Shown here piece after piece: positions 56,101-64,000 of a stretch of 64,000 nt of DNA. The notes below the pieces were generated by a model. It saw nothing but the letters and a program-made list of their open reading frames with translations. It made no database searches and was not told the origin of the DNA. Position 1 is the first letter of the stretch; every line of letters starts with the position of its first letter. This DNA comes from Apostichopus japonicus (lineage: Eukaryota > Echinodermata > Holothuroidea > Aspidochirotida > Stichopodidae): assembly GCF_037975245.1 (NCBI RefSeq), contig NC_092572.1:9878001-9942000 (forward strand). The letters are read 5' to 3'. Both the position numbers and the translations under genes were made by a program.

Positions 56101-59100
56101 TAATTTAATATTAATTTTTATTTTGATTCAATATTCAAGCAGTACAAGAAATTATAATGACTCATAAACGCCCAACAAAGTCACAAAGTTACTTCAATCG
56201 GTCAATTTAGGAATATTTACATAGGCGGACGAATACTGCATTAATTGTGGTAACCATGGTTCTTTACTTTGTAAATATGGTCAGAAATATTACCGATGAC
56301 GAACCATGTTGCAGTTCGTCCTATGCGAATTGCTTGTAATCTCTGTTATGTACAGTAATGGTAGGTCAGTGAATCTAGCATTTGAAGTGCATTTAATTAA
56401 CCGTCTTCCCTGTCCCCCCCCCTCCTTGATAATACTGCAGTCACAAGCTCTTTCGTTTTCATGGTAATTGTAACCACACTGTCACGATTTGCTTGATTGC
56501 TTCTTTCGTTTTTATGACCTAGAAAAGGGCGTTTCAGTCATTAGGTATTCAAAATTGCAAGTACTTAAAGATGTAGTATTACTGACTAACGTTTGAAGTG
56601 CGGTAACATGTATTGTACTGAAAACCATTGCGAGAGGTACAAATTACCAAATAGAAGAGTTTGAGCAGTTTTAATTGAAAGCAATCAAGCGATAAGTACC
56701 TTCTTAATGTAAATCAAATTCAGAGTAAACACCGGTTACGTATAGTGTAATTAGGTTTTGAAATATCCATAATGCTACAGTAGATGACAAGTTTAAATCG
56801 ATGGCTACGGGAAAGCCGGAAAATTCTTCTAATGGAGCAATTAAATATTTTCGTTGTATCATGATGTGTGAAGAATTTTCGATGCACATATTAGTCCAAA
56901 TGCTTACATGTTGGTTCTGTTGATGTGATATATAATTTCGATATTACAAAAAATATTCATTTACTTTTCTTAAGTTAAGTGAATATCTGTGCGATCATGG
57001 TTTATCTAGTTCCCGTAATGGTATTCCACGTTAGATACCTTAATATATGTTTCGAAACTTTTTTTATAACGGTTCCATGATATTGGGATTTGCAAGGTAT
57101 TATTTTGTAATGTGGAATGGCCGAGGCCGGAAGGGTTCGATTTGAGTGTAGTGGACCATTTATCATTAATTACTGAAATTAAAAAAAAAAATCTTTGGAA
57201 AATGTTGCAATTTCGTCATATATATAACACTTCACAGGATTACAAACAACCCTGTAAACTTTGCAATACGCCGACCAGGAAATCACTTTAAACTAATATC
57301 CTTTTGTTGAGAATTATAGCAGATAGAAGTAGCTTTCAGTATTAGCTTTCCTTTGTGAGTGCTTTTCAAAAGAACATCCAAACATTTCCTCATACTAAAT
57401 TACTCTGTTGTTAAGCTGTGTAATAATTAACACAATGAGGGAAGGGTATGAAACTCTTTGTAAGAAAATGTTATTGTTATGAAGAAGATTGTAAACTAGA
57501 TTACTTTCTGTGTGAGTCTTTTAAGTTCAATCAGAAATGGATTTTGTTAGCCGATCAATTGTTTTACTCCGCCATCTTCATTTGTTTGAAACTATGATCA
57601 TGCAACAACACACCTATTACCAATTCATAAATGTAATGACATTGAAGGGGAAATATTTCGGTCAGTTGGCTGTTGCAGCTTGTAAGTGCTCTATCGGTTA
57701 TCATAGAACGGTTGCCATATAATGGATTTGACAAGTACCGGGACTAGCTAGGAATTCTGTCATGCATGGTGAAATATGAATCAATGCTGTGGGTTCCACT
57801 GGTGGATGTGGTGACGAAAAGTGTCCGGTTTGTCTATATGCGTTTGGGTGTTGTGTAAGCGCTTAAAAAAGTGTTTCCATACGCCGCCAACCTGTCACGC
57901 CGATTGACTTCAAACTTGTGGGTATATGCCTGGTCATGAGGCGAACTGTCTCTTTGACCTTTTAATAGGATTAAGATTATACCAAAATGCCAAATAACCC
58001 CCAAACAGCATTTTGGTCATCAAGCGCCAAAACGACTGAAACTCTCAAAACCATGTTAAATATCAGCCTTGACAGTTGCTAACTATGCATCAATAAACGT
58101 GAAATACCAAATGGTGCACGGTCAGTATAATAATAATCAAACATCAAATAGGGCCAAAATTGTACAGAAAGGGGTTTATATCCCATCTACAGAGGAGAAG
58201 GGGTAATGTCTGCTTTGATTAAAAAAATACAAGCATTAACTTCGACAGTTAAATGATGGAATGAAACTCTCGGAATTAGCCTTCGTGATAAGAATAAAAT
58301 GAACATTATATATTTTTCCCTAGGAAATGTGGGGCAAAAGTTGGCCAAACTAGGTAACACCAATACCCTCTCATATCCTCCACTGTACCAGCCATCACAA
58401 TTAACTATGTGGGCTTTCCCCCTGTTAACCACAATATTAATTCTTCAGTTACATTTGCTTGCTATTGTAAGGAATCAATGAAGTGTAAATCAATTGTTGA
58501 CTTGATGCATTGTAGCGGAATGTACACGCAGTCAGTAAACATTAAATGTTCACAGAGTTATGCTACTGTACGTGTACAATTATGATATCGTAAGATACTG
58601 CAAGGGTGATCTGACGATGTTTTATAAAATCAGGATAGAAAGGCACATTCCATTCTCCACCTTTATGTTTCGTGTAATGCTGGATAACGGCAACTAAGTA
58701 TTGGATGTAATTTTGGACTTACATTCTTCTCTTGGTAATGAGTATTTAACAGTTTCACGTTTGTTAGTCACGGCCATATTTTTAACAAGTTGGTAAGGCA
58801 ATTCATTACAGGACTCGAAAAATATTTCGAAAAGTGGCAGCCCGTAGGGTTTTTACTTTCGACATTTTTGTTGCCCGACGACTTTTTGTAGGAGCCTGAA
58901 ATTTATGTATGCACTTAGGACCGATATAGGTAAAGGAACACAATCATTCTCTTCACAGGTGTAAAGTTAGGGTCTCCGATTTTCCGCGACTTTGCTTTTG
59001 TTTGCCGCGGGATAGCACACAAAAAGAGAGGGGAAGAAAACGTACTGACTATTTTTATCAAGAAAACACAAGAAATGAGTAGACAGCGGGAGCAGGAGGT

Positions 59101-61860
59101 TAAGTTCTCAACACTTAGCTACATCATCGTTGTTAAACTTCATTTCTACAAAAAGTTGCCCACTAATATCGACCAGATAAAGCATAAAACTGCCGAGTTG
59201 GTAAGCCTACAGTTTGGAATACTCTAACAACGTTAGGGTATTATTAGGATGTTAACAAACAAACAGACGTGAGGATAAAAAACGCTACGTGTCAGAATAC
59301 CAATACACTTAAGGAAGCCAAGAACCTCCTAGACTACTCATTGAGGCATTGTCTACATGTCATCGGACATAATTTGCAAAATATATCAAAATGTAAGGAT
59401 TAATGAGATACGTTTGCTGTCATTCGCTGCCATGCGTTTTGCGAGGGGAATATTTTCATTGCGTAAAAGATCACTTTTATTTAGTTCATTTGGCTAGCGT
59501 TTTCAACAGAGTTAATAAATAGTTTGCGACCAGCCTAGCAAACCGAAAATAACCGAAAATATATTGAAAAAAAGCCGTACCAAATGTGTTAACGTGGTTT
59601 TATCTTCCTTGCCCATATACAAAAAAAATACACTATCGAAATCTGCTTTCAGGCGGCCTTACTCTAGGTTCTAAAATCATTTGTACCCAACATTACGTGA
59701 CTGTGCACAAAACAAATCTTCGTCACAATATACATCACGAAACATTTCTGACATTTCAGGTGATTATTATGGATAGAAGCCAATGTTTAATTCAGGTTAT
59801 TAACATTCAAATCACCGACAAATTGGTGTGTGCTAGCAATTGGAAAACCACTAGCATGTCATTAACTTCTGTTGTATGATTCGTTACTCGGTTTGACGAA
59901 CTACCTTCGACACTTAGACATTAAGTATTATAACACATGTAATCGAAGTGAATCACGAACTTGTTCGTAAAAATTTTAAATATAACATTATATGATAAAT
60001 AAAACTAATTTCATGTAGAAAAGACATTAGCGTATCCTAAATAAGAATTTTAACTACTCCTTGTGTTTACCAGCATGGCCAAAGTAGCAAGTATTTTTTT
60101 TAAATCTCGTAAACAAACGGGTAAAATATACGCCAACTTTATTACAATCCCTTTATCATTCATTGATGCATTCATGATATTTGCAGCAGTTCAAATGATA
60201 CCCACGTTTTGGAGTCATTTAGAAAGGATTTTCCTTGTCATGTCACTTTTTATAAACTAGGTCTATACAGTTCAAAAGGGGTGCTAGCATTGTCTTTGTA
60301 CGTATGTAAAGGTTGCATACATTGCAGCACAGAACAGAGAACTCCAATGGACTTCCATGACCCCACGACGTCATATCTATTGGCCGATACACGGTGCAGA
60401 ATTATCTCTGCCAAATCGAACGTGCAAATGTTAGCTAATCCAGACAGGACGAAATATTTTTAGACGGTGTATCTAATATGTTTGGACTTGACTGCTTAGG
60501 CATATATGGTCGGGTTTAACGTGTGCCACATTACTGTAGGGCAAAAAATACCATATGCTAAAACATAAGTAGATAAAACAACCAAATACAAAATACAACC
60601 AAATACAAATTGTAAAGGTTGTCATGAATCTTAACTGCAACTTTATTCAAATGATACACTTTATCTTAACATGCCTACTCTAGGAAATTATCCATAAAAA
60701 GTAGAATCTCCCCAGACATAGCAAGTTCAAAAATGAATTTTCAGATTTTCAAATGACGAAATGAAAATAACAGAAATGCGCAACGTTTCGCAATGATTTC
60801 AATGATATTATGAACAGTTTCAGTGGATACGCTTCTGTTTTATCTTGATTCTGTTATTTGCAGTTAGATATTGTCATCAAGAATGCTGGGAATATGTTTC
60901 GTCTGAGGAGTTTTCCACATCTGGTCTCGTTATCTCTCTATGCAGTATATTTAGCAGAGGTACGCGATATTTGGCAGTAACGAACTATACCCTTAAACAA
61001 AGCCCCAATACTATATTTATAATAGTCCAATACTTTATCGAGCCAATCTCAAAACCTCTATACTAACGTTGGAAAAGTACGATATGACTGTTTGATTGTA
61101 TACTAAGTTTGTACTTTGTACTCAATGAATGCTTAGTTTTTTATGGCGTGACTGTTTGTATTGATTCGGTTGAAAAGGACTTTATTCGTAACTTGCCTAT
61201 CGCACGGATTACATATTATAGACTATATATTGCTATATGCAGACTTCCCAGATCAGTATCGTATGACTACAAGATCGTTTAATTTATGACTCGTCATATC
61301 GTGACTTTTAGTGTCGGTTCTTAGCACAATCGGTAAACACTCAGAGTAGTATAGGTTATTCCATTGCATATTTGGGTTGCATTCTATTAATCCATGAGCA
61401 GATCATTTGAGATACATGGTCATGATATCCATGTTGCTTGATAAGCTGAAATCAATTGATCAAGAAGGAAGGCGCCGTGTTTCAACCTTCATTTTGTCCA
61501 TCCCATGTTTTTGTAAGTTGTTATCTTGCTATGAAAAGGATTTTAATCACAAAAGTCATGTGTGAGATTAACCTTTAACTATTCATTGAAAGAAGCCCGT
61601 AGCATGGTTTTCATCACTCGTTACATTCACCACAACAATTACTCCACACTGAGTCATGTGTCGTGTTCACGTTGCGTCTCACCTTAAAACGTATTAACTC
61701 AATAACTCACGATAATCTTATGACTAATAATGATAATGGTACAACAGTACACATTTTATTCTGCACCTTTCAGAAGTGAACACTACTGTCAATGTCATAA
61801 ATTAATGCCCATTCGTTTTTTTGTTCAAGTATGTTTTAGATATGTCAATGTTTTCTTCTA
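56101..61860 (+). other. Unassigned 5.8-kb stretch
   Basis: AT-rich DNA with only short frames lacking family signatures. A poly-C patch lies near 56415-56425. No exon, RNA gene or transposon with defined ends could be supported. A stretch at about 57800-58080 (cgccgattgacttcaaacttg) has the look of an interspersed repeat, but no second copy is in the window. Confidence 0.3.
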
Positions 61861-61894
61861 TAAACCGTTTATAATAAACACAACTTCGTTAACT

Positions 61895-61969
61895 GTGGTA
61901 AGTGTTGGCCACTTTAAAGTGACTCAAAGTGAAAGCAATATTACATTAGCATGCACAAGAGGGACTTAG
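61895..61969 (+). pseudogene. Possible fragment of an Ig-like domain
   Basis: The frame VGHFKVTQSESNITLACTRG before a stop resembles the first beta strands of an Ig domain (v.v.e...v.L.C). No second half in register was found and a convincing acceptor is lacking. This may be chance. Confidence 0.15.
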
Positions 61970-62077
61970 GCGGCTTTCTGGTTACTGTTACCATGGACGT
62001 AAAAACAGAGTTCCATGGTGTTACCTACGTCATATACGCCAATGATGATTTCTTTGGCGGCGACCAGTGTAAATAAT

Positions 62078-62168
62078 GTTGTTTACAAAACACGTCCAGA
62101 GGAGAAGAGAGTTTATAAATAATTGTTGTTTACAAAAACACGTCCAGAGGAGACAAGAGTTTATAAAT
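62078..62168 (+). repeat. Two-copy tandem repeat, unit about 45 bp
   Basis: GTTGTTTACAAAACACGTCC followed by AGAGGAGAAGAGAGTTTATAA occurs twice in a row with small changes (AGACAAGAG in the second). Confidence 0.85.
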
Positions 62169-62637
62169 CGTAAGCGTTAGCTTTTCATGTGGATGATACA
62201 AGTGTGGAGTAGGTAGTGACGTCTACTCTACGACGAATGTTACAAAAGAGGGGATGTGAAAGTCTTGTTTTATCATTACTATTATTATTATTCTAAATTG
62301 AGCAAGATCTATAACAAGAAGAAAACCCATATTTCAAACTGCTACAGCTTGGGTGGGTTTCGCCATCCTGCAACATCTCAAGAGCTTATGTACACTATGA
62401 TAACAAAAAAATTGACATGAATTTTCGTCCCTTAAATTCGCTACAGGAGAAGAATAAGTCTCACAAACGTTTCAGCGTACGGGTGAGTTGCCCCCTGGAC
62501 AAGGCTCGAAATTATATTCCGGAGCCATTATTCCTCTTTGCAGCTTTTGGGAACCTCGCAGAACCCTTTCACTCTCAGCTAATTATTGTGGAACAATCGC
62601 AAATATTTCTCAAACGACTGACAATGCAACTCTTACC

Positions 62638-62664
62638 CTCCCCCCCCCCCCGCCCCCCCCCCCC
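62638..62664 (+). repeat. Poly-C tract
   Basis: Nearly pure run of C (one G) of about 27 bases. It makes an artificial polyproline stretch in two reading frames. Confidence 0.9.
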
Positions 62665-64000
62665 AAAACAAAACATATCAACAGAGATAGGCCCAACTAT
62701 ATCAAAAAGATTAAAGTATCTTTCGTTGCCAACAAAAATGGGAATTCATAAAGAAAGCCTGTCATACACATGTAAAGTCTCAGACTACCATAACCGGGCT
62801 TTTTGAGGTGCCATATTTGATAATAATTTCACAAAAGCCCAAACCAAGCTTGGTGAATTTGGAATCTTCTTTGGAAGTCCAATTATATTGCTGCATAGTT
62901 AAGTTTTAAGCAAATTCTCCAGCTGACACAGTTCTTTTTACTGTTAATCACTTAATTTATTTTATGATAAAACATATCTTGAATTTGAACACTCAATTTC
63001 TGCAAGTAAAACAGAGACGGACTGGAGATATTTTGTCAGACATATGTTCCAAATGTTATCAAAAGCGTGACAACATGTAAGTTAATTGTATATCATAAGT
63101 GTATATTTAACCTTCGCAGAATACCCTTGTGTCTATTTTGTTCTTACAGAGTTCTTACAGAAAATTATGTTCAATAAGTTCCAGGTAAAATTTATCACTA
63201 TGTTTGTATAATTACATATTGTGTTATTTTCATATATTTAAATGATAATATTTTAATAGCTGTTATCAACTTCTTATGCTCTGTATTTCTCGGCAGAATG
63301 TAATAATTGACAAAACATATCATCTTAACCAAATATGTAATAAATTTCCCTGCTAAATGTAATCTTAACGGAAATGTACCTTTTGGCACAAAATTTAAAA
63401 ATCTCTTAACGAGTTTAATTATAATTTTTTTACCCAAAAATGTAATAAGAAATAGCGAGAAATTCTAAAAGCAAAATGTACTCACAAAATGTAGAACACT
63501 TTGTATAGATAGACGTCATAAGTCACGTGATCATTTTAATAATCCAGCTATAGCCCATTGCTTAATTTCTGTCCCTATTTCCATCCAATTGCACCCTCGA
63601 ATATCAAATCATTGCTCTGAATGGGAATAACACACTGTAGCCCATGGTCTCAACAGACACTGAAACAGGCAAAGTAGTCAAAAAATAGTATTTTGTTAGG
63701 TTTCTTTATTACAGCCGTTTGTTGTGCTGTCTATGTGAAACGGCACATGTTACAAGTATATATTGTACAATGTTTTTACGCTAAAAATATTTCATGATGT
63801 CGCTACTGTTTTTATGGAATAAGACTTACATTACATTTTTATTTATTATTTGGCATAACGGACCTGATCAAATTAACCTGTTTAGACTTTGAACTTCAGC
63901 TCCAATATCCTCTTTCGTTTTGGTTCTTTCGATTTACATACTAATCTATATTGTAGAAGTTAATCGTTGGCAAAATGGCGTCAGATATGCAGATCATTGT
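62665..64000 (+). other. Right end of the window, unassigned
   Basis: AT-rich sequence with no recognisable gene. An ATG at 63975 (ATGGCGTCAGATATGCAG) is open to the window edge but only nine codons are visible. Confidence 0.25.

Noticed and set aside
57120-57165. tRNA-like B box (GGTTCGATTT)
   Set aside because: No cloverleaf arms or A box at the proper distance could be found.
59586-59879. A 97-codon frame in the right part of the window
   Set aside because: No family motif, signal, splice context or second copy. Its length is not unusual for chance in a window of this size.
62417-62806. A 129-codon frame with a polyproline stretch
   Set aside because: The prolines come from a poly-C tract that reads as proline in any frame. 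No domain is seen and a second overlapping frame is equally open.

Overview
The window is AT-rich eukaryotic DNA. Genes are split into short exons with GT-AG introns and a consistent splice phase, separated by long introns, transposon remains and microsatellites. The receptor domains (Ig, receptor tyrosine kinase, death domain), together with Penelope-, Harbinger-, hAT- and L1/Tx1-type elements, point to a metazoan, probably a marine invertebrate deuterostome such as an echinoderm. The taxon is an inference. There is no operon, CRISPR array or prokaryotic feature.

Layout. (1) 0.35-13.9 kb, + strand: gene 1, a receptor with a signal peptide, three Ig-like domains, one transmembrane helix and a cytoplasmic tyrosine-kinase-like domain that has lost its catalytic residues (VAIK Lys, HRD Asp, catalytic-loop Asn and DFG Gly all replaced). 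Intron 1 holds an L1/Tx1-like LINE fragment. A late intron holds a nonautonomous PIF/Harbinger element with a 3-bp target duplication. (2) 13.9-19 kb: spacer with two conserved minus-strand exon-like blocks, an AT-rich inverted repeat and a 290-bp tandem repeat. (3) 19.0-34.8 kb, + strand: gene 2, with nearly the same ectodomain as gene 1 but a different cytoplasmic part: short acidic exons (partly duplicated in tandem), then four two-exon death domains separated by three copies of a second small helical module, then a stop. Almost every exon junction is in phase. (4) 34.8-42.2 kb: (TA)n/(GA)n microsatellite, a Penelope-like fragment, an 896-bp hAT-type element with a perfect 8-bp target duplication, otherwise nothing recognisable. 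(5) 42.2-44.0 kb: an 888-bp near-identical tandem duplication. (6) 44.5-50.6 kb: a second complete set of pseudokinase cytoplasmic exons with no ectodomain of its own beside it, followed by copies of the same minus-strand blocks. (7) 55.4-64 kb: Penelope-like tail with a hammerhead-like motif, then mostly unrecognised DNA.

Interpretation. Homology between the gene 1 block and the downstream copy stops just after the gene 2 transmembrane exon (about 22.3-22.5 kb) and resumes at about 42.3 kb. The simplest history is a tandem duplication of a whole Ig-TM-pseudokinase gene, after which about 20 kb containing a death-domain cassette entered the intron between the transmembrane and juxtamembrane exons of the second copy. 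The gene 2 transmembrane exon ends in phase 1, and both the death-domain cassette and the downstream pseudokinase cassette begin in phase 1. One ectodomain could therefore be spliced to either of two signalling tails. This receptor locus, with interchangeable death-domain and pseudokinase tails, is the most interesting content of the window. Expression and alternative splicing cannot be seen from the sequence.
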